Assembly: GCA_035236585.1 (NCBI GenBank) | Contig: CP141138.1 | Coordinates: forward strand, 32,189,437-32,253,436 | Direction: 5' to 3' | DNA: 64,000 bases | From: Warburgia ugandensis | Taxonomy: Eukaryota; Streptophyta; Magnoliopsida; Canellales; Canellaceae | In this document: piece after piece, positions 36,760 through 47,300 of the stretch | Layout: every line of letters begins with the position of its first letter | Numbering within the stretch: position 1 is the stretch's first letter | Notes under the pieces: generated by a model | Database searches by the model: none | What the model was told of the DNA's origin: nothing | Seen by the model: only the letters and a program-made list of their open reading frames with translations | Translations under genes and position numbers: made by a program

Positions 36760-37090
36760 AATTTGGTATAATGCTTTTAAACTTATACATTTAGGAATAA
36801 AAAATAGTGATCATCTATTTTTACTCATTTTTCAAAGGCTCAAAATAAATAGTTAGATCAATCAAATACATTGATTTTTTACAGGTCATCTGTTTTTGGT
36901 ATGCAGAGCATGACGGACTGTTTAGATCTATAAAGAAATCATTATGTGTAAAAAAATGTAAGACATAAACTTCTTCTCACGCTTTAGGGCATTGTATGCC
37001 TACCAGAACTTTGTATCATATATTCAAGAGCGGCACTTTAAAAGGGTGAGGAATGCTAACGTGACGCTTGTCAAGGGAGTCTCTTTCTTA
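36760..37090 (+). repeat. MITE-like repeat, copy 1
   Basis: The stretch from gatcatctatttttactcat through 'cattgattttttacaggtca', 'ctgtttttggtatgcagagc' and 'gactgtttagatctataaag' is similar to about 46990-47230, including the motif 'ttttggtgttctgaacataa' there. Such sequence is common in plant nonautonomous DNA elements. Terminal repeats were not proven. Confidence 0.4.
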
Positions 37091-37321
37091 GCTCATCACA
37101 TGTCTAATTAATCCACGCAAAACCCAGCCCCTAGTTAACTTCGTTTGACCGAAGAAAAGAAACAAAAAAGAAAAAAGCATTTAACATCTTGAAAAAAGAT
37201 TAAGATCAAACCTTGCTCCCTGCTCCATCTCCTTCATCTAGCCAAAACAACGAAATGAAATAGCCTTCGTTATCCTTCGTCCGTCTTCTTCTTCCGTTAG
37301 GCATTCAAACACTTAATTTGG

Positions 37322-37373
37322 AGATCTTATCATCTTGTTACGTGCATAGATCTTATCATCTTGGTACGTGCAT
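37322..37373 (+). repeat. 26-bp tandem duplication
   Basis: agatcttatcatcttg(t/g)tacgtgcat occurs twice back to back (37322-37347 and 37348-37373) with one mismatch. Confidence 0.95.
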
Positions 37374-39111
37374 TTTGGTAATTGAAACTGAGTCTCCTTT
37401 TAAGAGCCAAAAACACAAAATTGATTTTGGTTTTAGCTGTTGGTTATTTGATAATACTAAAACTTGATTACTGTTTTTTATGTGGAATTATGTGTTCTTG
37501 TTTGTTATCTAGCCATTTGTTGATTTAATTGTATCTCTACAGCCATTGTGACTACCATATATCAAATCAAGATGTCTTACTTGAAGATCTTCCTCTACTA
37601 AAGATTTTGACTCGCAAAATATAAACGAGGCAAAGGGGTTGGTCTTTGATTTAACATGGATATTGAATTTGAGTGGTTTCCAATGTGAAAGCTTTTTGCT
37701 GTTTTTGGGCTTTTGCTTTAATGATTATTTGAGCGCTTTGTGAATGACATTGCTTATGTTGCTTTGTGTTTTCTACTCACATATATTTGCTGGTGGGTTC
37801 ATGATTACTCAAAGCAATGCAAACTAAATGTGGACTGTCTGTACGGATTGTTGGTATGTGCGGGTACTAGGTTGTGTCATCTATGCGACTATATAAGCTT
37901 ATGTAGGAAAGAAATTTATGTTGATGAGAAAACAAGCAATCAGGTTTCCATGCTTAACTGCCTCTAGTATCTACTAGAATATTTGAAATTGGATTTAGCA
38001 AGCAATTTGGTTATTGCTCATCTAAATTCTAATACACTACGTTAAAACAAGCCAAACAGAAAAAAGAAGTAATTTTCTTTGAATCAATCAAACAACCTAT
38101 ATATGCACTTATCCTCTCGTAGAAGATGGTTATTAAGCTCTTATATGCAGTTTAATGCTTTTTAAATGCCAACATTTTTTACTGTTTTTCAATTACCAGG
38201 CAAGTTCCTCAATGCAATATAGTCCCTTAGCATTCAAAGGCATACCACTTGTTGCTGTTGGAAGGCATTTCTAGACCTCTTACCCAGCATTTCTTTTGCT
38301 CTAGGACCTAAGCCTAGTAACATGGAGAAGAAATATAGCCTTCCCTGCTATATAATTTGAGAAATGAGTTAATATTGGAAGTTCAAGGTTAATTGTTTTG
38401 TAGTTTAGTTATATAGTGTTACATGTTGGAGTAGCTTATATACTTGTGAATGACAGGACAGATGCAATGAAGGCCCTTCTAGTAGCATAACCGATACAAA
38501 CATGTTCTCTTATATGTGGTTTACCTTCTATATAGGTGCTATGAGAATGTGAGTGTTTCAAGTATGGAAGTCTCTATTTTATTACATGAGATCGGAGTAT
38601 AGTCTGTCTTCTAGATGTCATGTTACATGATGCTTTTTCTCATCTATTTTTATATTCTAATATATGGATGAGTTAACAAAACATTTGCATGAGGACATTC
38701 CGTGGTATATGTGTAATGCCCGAGCAATTTATGATATTTTAACAAAAATTGGACATTCTATGGGAAATGGACTGTGTTGAATGTTTGATTTTATTTAAAA
38801 TAGTAAATGAAGAAACTTGTGAGGAAACTTGATACCATTAGATTCTACTCGAAAAATGGAATGCAACGCCTTAAAAATCACCCAAAACGGAGTTCATATG
38901 AAGAAGTTACAGCCATTTAAAGATAGGGGTATTTCTGAAATTTAAACAGAAAACATTTAAAACAAAAAAGGACGAAAAACGCAGGGGGCCGTTTTGATAA
39001 CGGCACCCCCTGTCGTCTTCAACCTCTAGACCCCTCCAGAAACTCCTTTTCTAGAGGATTCTGCCACTGCCAAGGGCGGCACCGCCATGGGGAGCACCGC
39101 CATAGCAAGGC

Positions 39112-39119
39112 TATAAAAA
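39112..39119 (+). promoter_or_regulatory. TATA box in solo LTR
   Basis: The motif tataaaaa in caaggctataaaaagccctt lies at the position equivalent to the TATA boxes of the two LTRs at 46 and 4900, though surrounding sequence has diverged. Confidence 0.5.
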
Positions 39120-39589
39120 GCCCTTTTCCCCTCCTCAACCGTCCCTTTATCCTCCATTTTCTCCAACGGTTCAAGAGGGATTCCAGCAGCTAGGGTTTCA
39201 GCATGAAGAAACCCCACCACTGGCAGTAGGCATCACTCCAAACTTGCCCAGGTAAGCTCCTCACGACTCCCCTCTATTTTCCCTTCTTCCTTGAGCAGAT
39301 CCACGCTGGATCTAGGAACTTTCCGGCTGGGAAGCACAAAGCAAACCCAGGCTCGATGGGTATGTCAACCCATCGAGCCAGACCTTGCCCAGACTCCCCC
39401 TCCTCTTCCCTTCCACTTCCCCAGGTAAAAACCAGGCCAGACCTAGCATTTTTCTGACCGGAAATTGCAGAACCCAGGACCGGACCAACAAGGGAGACGA
39501 TCCTGGGCATGGTACGTGATGCACACCCGACTGAGCCCATGGACGGACCCTAAGCACGCCACTGTGCACGAGGGCAAGCGACTGTGTAT

Positions 39590-40020
39590 GGGCATGGCCT
39601 AGGTGCATCCCAGGCACAGTCCAGGTTCGACCAGGACACATGGGCGGCCCAGGAGCCAAGGCACATTTCGATTATGCCAAGGTGTGTTCGCGCGAGGTCA
39701 TCTAGGACACGCGTCATAGCTCGTTGCTTGGGCACGTGAGAACACTGTCCTAGGTTTGGCCTTCGGGTACGTGCGTGACATGGGGCACGGGTTCTGGCTT
39801 GACCAGGGTGCACGGGGTACCTTGGCAACTAAGACGCGCCATGCTACACCAAAGGTGCGTCCGTGCAATGCCATCCAGGATGCGCGTCATAGCGCATCGC
39901 TTGAGCTTGCATGTGCGCGTGCAAAATGCGGTCCCTGGCATGGCCTTTAGGTGCACACGCACGTAAGGCAGTTGCAGTTCAACCAGGATGCATGGGTGTC
40001 TTGGGAACTGGGGCACGCAG
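39590..40020 (+). repeat. GC-rich quasi-tandem repeats, 172-180 bp, in LTR
   Basis: Homologous anchors ttcgaccagg (39626), cttgaccagg (39798) and ttcaaccagg (39978) are each followed by a ...tgggagc/tggcaac..acacg/gcgc segment. The first two units also share 'tcatagc.c.t.gcttg'. There are about three units here and two in the LTR at 4497-7168. CpG content is much higher than in the surroundings. Confidence 0.7.
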
Positions 40021-40402
40021 ACCTAATGAGACTTTAAAGTTAGGATTAGAGGATAAACTACAGAGTTTAACTATTGGAAAGTAGATCCACACCGTAGGAT
40101 CTAGCCTGACGAATGAATTAGGCAAGGATCATGGACCCAATAGGCAGATCTAGCAATCTAATGTCTAAATGGATTGAAATTAATAAGGACTCCTTGTATC
40201 TATTCATACCCAGGAGTTTATAAATGAGACCTAGGGACGAATTAGAGTAATAAAGGACGCGACTCTAAGAGACTTTGAAGTAGGTGCTATATCACTACTA
40301 GACTTTTTAAAAGAGCCATGATTGTTTTGAGAATGCATGTTTTAAGTATAAGTATATGACTTGTTTAGCATGACTTAATTCAGCGTACATATGATAAATG
40401 CT

Positions 40403-40554
40403 TTATGCATAGATATGTTTTACAAATAATTGCATGTACATGATGTATAGATATATTTTGCAAATAATTGCATATACATGATGCATGGATATGTTTTGCA
40501 AATAATTGCATATACATTATGCATAGATATGTTTTGCAAACAAATGCATATATT
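40403..40554 (+). repeat. 38-bp minisatellite, 4 copies, in solo LTR
   Basis: Units start at 40403, 40441, 40479 and 40517, a period of exactly 38. Each has tgcatagatatgttttgcaa followed by ataattgcatatacat with small variation. The right LTR of the 1-7168 element has a single unit at the same place (about 6028-6070). Confidence 0.9.
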
Positions 40555-42539
40555 GCATGATTTGTGGGCATTGAGTTTTTGAAAGATTGCACGTCCTTGA
40601 GGGTTACCAAAAGACGTTGGAGTGCCCAAAAGATGCTGGGTAGGCAGTTGTGAGGGCCAGGCAGTTGTGAGGAACCCAAAGAGGACAGGTTTTTAAAAAG
40701 AGATTTTCACTTGTTTGATCTGATGTGATTTGGGCTGATAAGCTCGTGGGTGCTATGCCGAGAGGTTTGGGTTGGCCTCCAGCCTTTACCACTATTAGGT
40801 AGATGGGTACTACGCCCAAAAAGGGCAACATCCTTGCTTCGACTGCATGTGGTACAAGGGGCTACCACTGGTGTCACGGCACTGGGTCGAAGTGTCATAT
40901 GTCCCGTGGAGGCATATGACCCTGTGTCCTCAGGTACCTGGGGACCACACAGCGGCGAGGTCATGGGCATAGTTGGACCCTATGGTTTCGTGGATTTACT
41001 TGCATTGCATATGTCATAACATGAGGTTGGTCGACGATACCAGATATCCATGAGTTGATTCAGTTGAGCATATTATTATGTTTCTGTTATATATATGATA
41101 CTTTCGACTTGGATTATGCGATTCTTTAGTTGTCAGTATTCCGATTCAACAATGGTTTTTAATATCGATATTGAACATGGTTGTTCGAACATGCACATGT
41201 TTTAAAGAGCATATGATTTTTAAACATAGCATGCATTGTAAAACTAGTAATGATAGACTCCTACTGAGTATAGTATATACTCACCCTATCCTTAACATTT
41301 TTCAGGATAGTTCCATTCACAAGTAGAGGACGCCTATGTTACTGCTACGAGCAAGTGAATAAACAAAAGAGACAACTATACATGTGAGTAAACTCTCTAC
41401 CCTTTGGACATGTATTTGTATTTATTTACAGTTGGACTGTGTGCTGTGACTAGGTAGACCTGGGGCAAAATATTTATGATTTCTGAAATTTTTCAAACAC
41501 TACTTTGGTGATTGTGAAAGCAAATGACACTCGGGGTTTTCAAAATGAGTTTAAAACTAAAGGTTTTCTGCTGCATTGCATGGTTTTCAGAAAATGGTTT
41601 TCAAATAGGGATGCATCCTGCCTTAGGAATTTAGATCTTGCATTTAAAAATGCATGAAAAAACCTAGGTCGTCACAATATGTCATTTGCATATAGTATAG
41701 TTTTGATTGATAAAATAAGGGAATGCATAAACACAAAGCTAGAGTTATAGAGAGATGTTATAGAGTCTAAAGGATTTAAAATTAGCTAAATTGAGGCAGA
41801 GCATATGGAATGAGAAGTGGGAGCGAAGCACCAGTAAAGGTTGATAACCAAGAAGTCCTAAAAAAAGACCACTTTTGCTACTGGGGATCGATAATTCATT
41901 AGAGCGAAGGGATTGAGAGGGATGTTATCCAAAGAATCTAAGCGGGTTGTAATAAATAAAGATGTGCTTCTAGAGTTTTGTTTGATTAGCAAGTGTCATT
42001 CAAACTAAAAGAAAAATTCTACAAGATGGTTGTAAGGTTGATCATGCTATATGAATTAGAATGTTGAGTAATTAAGGAACAACATGTACATAGGATGAGC
42101 AATGCCAAAATGAGGATGTTGAGATGGATAAGTGGTAAGACAAGAAAACATAGAACTAAAAATAAAAACATTAGAGGAAATTAGGAGTAGCACCAATAGA
42201 TAACAAGATGAAGGAGGGGTAAACTTTAATGGTTTGGACATACCCAATGGAGACCTAAAATGGCTCAGATTAGGAGTGAGACAATGAATGCTGAAGGCTC
42301 TAAAAGTGCAAGGGGAAGGCCCAAAAGAACATGATGAGAAAAGACTTAAAAGCTTTTGGATTAAACGAAGCAATGACATGTAATAGAGGGGAATGGAGGA
42401 ATAAGATTCATGTGGTCGACAATTAATCAAGGTATGGCCTAGATGATGATGATGCTGATGATGATATATGTTTATATACATATATAAACTCTAACATTAC
42501 TACATATATCAACCCAAATAATGTTGGAGTATATAGATA

Positions 42540-43944
42540 TGACCATAGGATCAGGACACCTAAAAGAGGGAAAAATATGAAATCCGGAAAGGCCCTACGA
42601 CATGATGGTATATCAATATAAGTTTAGAAGTATATTTGGTTGACAAAGTTATTTAACAAGATTTTAAAATCCAAAAAAATGGCAGATGAATGGAGGAAAA
42701 GTTCTATCATACAACTCTATAAAAATAAAGGAGACATACAGAGTTACACTAATTATTATGGGATCAAACTTAGGAGCCACACCATGAAACTTTGGGAAAG
42801 AGTGATATAGAAAAGGCTATAACATGAGACAAGTGCATTGAAAAACTAGTTTGTTTTCATACTTCGAAAGTTTACCATGTAAGCCATTTTGATAGTTAAA
42901 TAATTGACAGAGAAATATAGTGAGAGGAGGAAGGACCTCAACGTGGTCTTTATTGACTTGGAAAAACTTATAATAAGGTCCACAAAGAGTTAAAATGGTA
43001 GTGTTGGGCAAGAAATGGGTTTCATGGGGGTATATGAATATAATTAAGGATATGCATAATGGAGTTGTAGTAAATGTTAGGACCATTAGCATAGAGACTG
43101 ATGATTTCCTTGTCATTATTAAATTGTTCCAAGGATCGACATTAAGCCCATGCCTTTTTACATTAGTTATAGATGAGTTAACAAAATAGCTACATGAGAA
43201 GATTCCATGATGCATGTTATTTGCAAATAACATAGTTTCAATTGATAAGATAAGGGAGGGTGTAAACACAATGCTAGATTTGTGCAGAAATGTTATTGAG
43301 TCTAAAAGATTTAAAATTAGCCGAACTAAGACAAAGCATATGGAATGCAATTCTAGTAAGGAGAAGAGTGGGAGTGAAGCACCAGTGAAGATTGGTAACC
43401 AAGAAGTTTCGAACAAAAGATTACTTTATATACTTATGATCGATAATTCATGAGTGCAGAGAGATTAAGAGGGATGTTACCCATAGAATCCAAGTGGGTT
43501 GGAACAAATGGGGATGTGCCTCTAGAGTTTTGTGTGATGTGAAAGTGGCATTCAAACTAAAAGGAAAATTTTATAGGTTAACTATAAGGTTGGGCATGCT
43601 CTATTAGATCAGAGGTTGGGCAATTAAGGAACAATATGTACATAGGATGATTGTGGTCAAAATGAGGATTTTGAGAATTATAGGAAGCTAGGAGGGTAGA
43701 CTCCGATGGTTTGGGCATGTCCAATCGCGACATAAAATAGCTCCGCTTAGAAGGAGTGAGTCAGTCCAAGTCCAAGGATCTAAAAGGCAAGGGGAAGGCC
43801 CAAAAGGACATGGTTAGAATAAATGAGAAAAGATTTAAAAACTTTTGAAATAAATGAAGGCATGATACTTGATAGAGCGTAATGGAGGAACAAGATTTGT
43901 GTAGCTAACCCCTAATCAAAATAAGGCTTTAATGATGATGATGA
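42540..43944 (+). mobile_element. LINE, RTE clade, 5'-truncated (copy e)
   Basis: It starts inside the linker before reverse transcriptase and encodes '...KSGKALRHDGIS', 'KMADEWRKSSIIQLYKNKGD', 'GIKLRSHTMKLWERVI', a 'VFIDLEKL' block, 'GSTLSPCLFTLVIDELTK' (43132-43189) and the C-terminal end, to a taatgatgatgatga tail. The active-site pair is altered (FANNI near 43216-43230), and stops occur throughout. It lies about 85 bp downstream of copy d in the same orientation. The minus frame 42817-43416 is its antisense shadow. Confidence 0.85.
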
Positions 43945-45238
43945 ACAAGATATGTGAAGGAAAGTTCAATCTCTCTTTTATGGCAACCAATTTTGAGTTT
44001 CATCTTTGAACACTAGAGCAAGAAATTCATCATTATCAATACATTTTGTAGGAATTTTTGTGACTTACTTGTGCATATACTAATCTTGTTGCACTGGGTT
44101 TATATTTCAAGTATTGGTTTTTGCTACTATGTTTTACTACAAGCTAATTAGCAATTAAATAGCTCTTGAGGAGAATCTATATTATATTTTTCACTCTTCT
44201 ATTAGCTACTCAATGGTAACTTTTTTTGACAACTTGATGTATAACACACCTAGTATGTGGTCTAATGCTTTTCAAATGCACAACCTTTTTTGTATTTAGT
44301 TTCTCTCTTCTACTATATCTTTAGCTCACGATGGTGGAGCACTTGGGACTTTTTCTCAAGAAAATGTGTTTGAATCCACCAAGGTCGATATCAATATTTA
44401 TAAGTCTCATCTATTGCTTAAAGGCATAATATCAAATATATAACAAGTCTAGTTTGTCACTTTATTGAAGCATCCTTAAGTGCAACTACATGTTTATGAG
44501 TCGTACCAAATGAATTGCATTCATGATATACATGATCAGCTCTCTTACTCATGATAAACGGATATAAGATCTTCAAGTAGCACACACTCTATATGGTGTG
44601 AATATAATCCTCTACTATTGGGATTCTCTCAAGTTGATTTCTTTATCTATATAGAAGTTGAAATAAAAAACTAAAAAAGAAGGCACAATAATCCTACTAA
44701 GAAAATGACCAAGGCTCATCTTTGTTTATTTAGAAGTTAAGTACATCCGAAATCAGGAGAAAAAGATAGAAAAACAATTAGTAGCTTCAACTTCATCAAT
44801 CAACCCTTAGCTACAACCTCACCACATAACTCAAAGCAACCTTCAAGTTAACCCAATCCATCTAGAATTTTTCCCATCATTCAAAAAGTTACCATAGGTG
44901 TGGATTCTCTCAACTAATTTATCTTGCTCTGCTAGAAGTCTACAATCCGTGCCAATAAATCAAGGTTTTATTCCTACTATTTCATACTCTTTTTTAGAAG
45001 AATCTCTATCAATACCACTTCCATACTATCCATGTGAAAATCATGTTTGGCATGCTCTTTCTCAATACAAGTCTCTTTGATAACCATTTCCTATGTAAAA
45101 TAATCTTCACAAGTTTAGGACACAAAAAACTTAAGCACAAGATCTAATCTATGATGGGTAACGTTAGTATACTTTGAAGATACACACACCTCTGTAGTAT
45201 ATCAAGCATAGTAGAAGTCCTAGCATAGCTTTTCCCAC

Positions 45239-45566
45239 CCTTGTATTTAGTTTAGATGACCTTGTCTAGTAGAAAGCTTATGAATGACTACAAGGGTCAA
45301 GATTTTCACGAGTGAACACCCTACTATCTAACTAGTCAAAAACTTGTTTCTAGGAAGATAAGAAAATCTAACAGAGGATGCTTGAATCATCTAAATTTAT
45401 GACCTTGTATTTAGTTTAGATGACCTTGTCTAATAGAAAGCTTGTGAATGACTACAAGGGCAAGATTTTCACGAGTGAACACCCTACTATCTAACTAGTC
45501 AAAAACTTGTTTCTAGGAAGATAAGAAAATCTAAGAGAGGATGCTTGAATCATCTAAATTTATGAT
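45239..45566 (+). repeat. 164-bp tandem duplication
   Basis: Unit 1 (45239-45402) and unit 2 (45403-45566) both begin ccttgtatttagtttagatg and end cttgaatcatctaaatttat. They differ at only about five positions, so the duplication is fairly recent. Confidence 0.95.
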
Positions 45567-46239
45567 ATTTCTCATAGTACTTAGATACATTAAACAAAAT
45601 GACTTGTGATTGTATCATTAGAATATAGACAACATGTCATATTTCAAAGTTCTTACAATTATGATTTCTCTTTAGAAAAGCAAACAATTCATACTGCTCA
45701 GAATATATATGAAAAGAAAATTTTAGCAAAATCATTTATAGAAAAAAGATGATACGAAAGTCATTCTTGCTTCAAAAATCAAAAGCTACAATCTCAATCT
45801 CCCCATTCATTTGAATCTCCCCAGGAAAATCAAAACCAAGAATCCTATGTTCTTCATTAATTTGGATCTTACTCTGTTTTCTTCATTATTGATTCTTACT
45901 TTGAAAATCAGAACCCAAAATTTCATTTTCATCAATCATATTTGTCTCCTTGGTGGGTGATAGAATGACAAACTCATAGGATTTCATGGTGAGGGAACTT
46001 AAGTGTTAACTTCCCTATTCCATTCAGACATAGGAAGAAAATGGAGAAGGGGATATTGAAAATGAGAAGCAATTAGCATACCTCGATTAAGTTTAATGGT
46101 GCAATCTAATTTTTCTTTTCTTTTTGTTCATTTGGTTTTTTGGTGTAGAGGAAAAGGAAGAAGATGAAGAAGGGAAACCTCCATCTATTTTTTTAGGAAT
46201 AAGTGAAAGGAAAAGGACCTTAATTTTTTTAATTCCTTT

Positions 46240-47300
46240 TAAGATTTTAAATAGGGAGCTAATATTTGCACACCCCTTTGGTACCAATGCCACACCCTCT
46301 TTTGAATTTTCATTATACTTTTATCTAATGGATCCACTTTCATGATATCTAAACCGTTCATCTTAGATGTTTTGTAGTAGATGAGGTCTGAACCAAAAAT
46401 CACATACATTGGATGATTGCATTATTGCTTTTTTGAGTTCTAAAATCAATGATAGAAAAAAAAAAAAAAATGGCATTAAAAATAGTTAAAAATCAATGTT
46501 TGGATCGTTTAAAATATGTGATTTTTGAGATAATGCTCATCTATAGCAAGATTCTTAAGATGAATGTGTCTGCCACAAAATGAGTCTACTGAGATTCCTT
46601 GTGGTAAGCACATAAGCCTAATAAAGATGGGAAACTCGAGCATTAGGTTGGCTCAAGGTGTTCTTAGTTGTTGGGGTCTTGAGAAAAGTGTATCGCACAT
46701 GTATTTTTGCCGTGAAACCATGAAAGACGATATGACATCAATTGCAAAGGGATGTGTGGATATCAACTCCCTTTAAAAATCATATTTTATTTATGTATCT
46801 TTATCCAATGGAGTGACTTGGGTCTTGGCTAATGTGTACATGTGTCTTAAGGAGAGAGAGCCTCATTTGAAGGCCTAGTTAACGAGTGATTCATTTTAGT
46901 CAAGAAATTAAACTCTAAAATAATAGAATAGCCATGGTATTTTCAAACGCTAAGGTAGCATCTAATTGTAGATCTAAGCCATTCATAATATTAAGAATGA
47001 TATATATAAGCTAGAACTCAAAATTTATGCCTATTGAATGGTCATAGCCTATGTTCTTTAGTAAAATTTATGATCATTCATATTTATTGATTTTTTCAAA
47101 GATATAAGACAAGTGGTTAAGATCATTCAAATGCATTGATTTCTCATGGTTAACCTATTTTTGGTGTTCTGAACATAATGAATGGCTTAGATCTACCAAA
47201 AAACTTCTACCTTGAATGAAAGAACAAGTGTGTACACCTTCATCTCCTTTTAAATGTGTGTGCTTACCGAGACTTTATTTAAAATTTAAAGTTTTGAAAG
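46240..47300 (+). repeat. MITE-like element, copy 2, possible inverted ends
   Basis: The right part (46990-47230) is similar to 36770-36930. The left part contains 'tctaaaccgttcatcttaga' near 46348, which resembles the complement of 'aatggcttagatctacc' near 47181. Both outer ends have ttttaaata followed shortly by cacac-containing sequence in inverted orientation. This suggests a roughly 1 kb nonautonomous DNA element with long degenerate inverted ends. No transposase is seen, and the borders are a guess. Confidence 0.35.

Larger units (their letters stand above)
36481..38662. other. Intergenic sequence with transcript-like traces
   Basis: Around 37200-37320 the plus strand is CT-rich (ccttcgtccgtcttcttcttccgttag), like a plant 5' UTR. 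A splice-acceptor-like tgtatctctacag ends near 37541, followed by an ATG at 37572 that stops after 9 codons. The frame 37740-37967 (75 aa) has no known domain. A decayed or noncoding transcription unit is possible but unsupported. A Mutator/MITE-like repeat (36760-37090) and a 26-bp duplication lie here. Confidence 0.35.
38712..41676 (+). repeat. Solo LTR, same gypsy family as 1-7168 (2965 bp)
   Basis: It begins tgtaatgcccgagcaattta and ends cctaggtcgtcaca. It is flanked by 5-bp direct copies atatg (38707-38711 and 41677-41681). It aligns with the right LTR 4497-7168, with a differing segment after the TATA box, and supplies the 3' end that copy lacks. No interior domain and a matched duplication make it a solo LTR left by LTR-LTR recombination. 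Several minus-strand frames in 39274-40016 are shadows of its GC-rich block. Confidence 0.92.
38663..42455 (+). mobile_element. LINE, RTE clade, 5'-truncated (copy d), split by a solo LTR
   Basis: The left piece (38663-38711) encodes 'MDELTKHLHEDIPWYM' of reverse transcriptase. The right piece (41682-42455) resumes exactly where it broke off, with the region that should hold the FADD active-site block. It then continues through the thumb and C-terminal region to a gatgatgatgctgatgatgat tail. It has stops and an altered active-site region, so it is dead. The minus frame 42056-42481 is an antisense shadow. Confidence 0.85.

Noticed and set aside
37740-37967. 75-codon Cys-rich plus-strand frame
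   Set aside because: It has no recognisable domain or signal peptide and no supporting gene structure.
39274-40016. Several GC-rich overlapping minus-strand frames and matching ones near 238-695 and 5333-5632
   Set aside because: They repeat in every LTR copy and arise from few stop codons in GC-rich LTR quasi-repeats. There is no protein family.
42056-43416. Minus-strand frames of 141 and 199 codons
   Set aside because: They are antisense shadows of RTE LINE copies d and e, which read on the plus strand.
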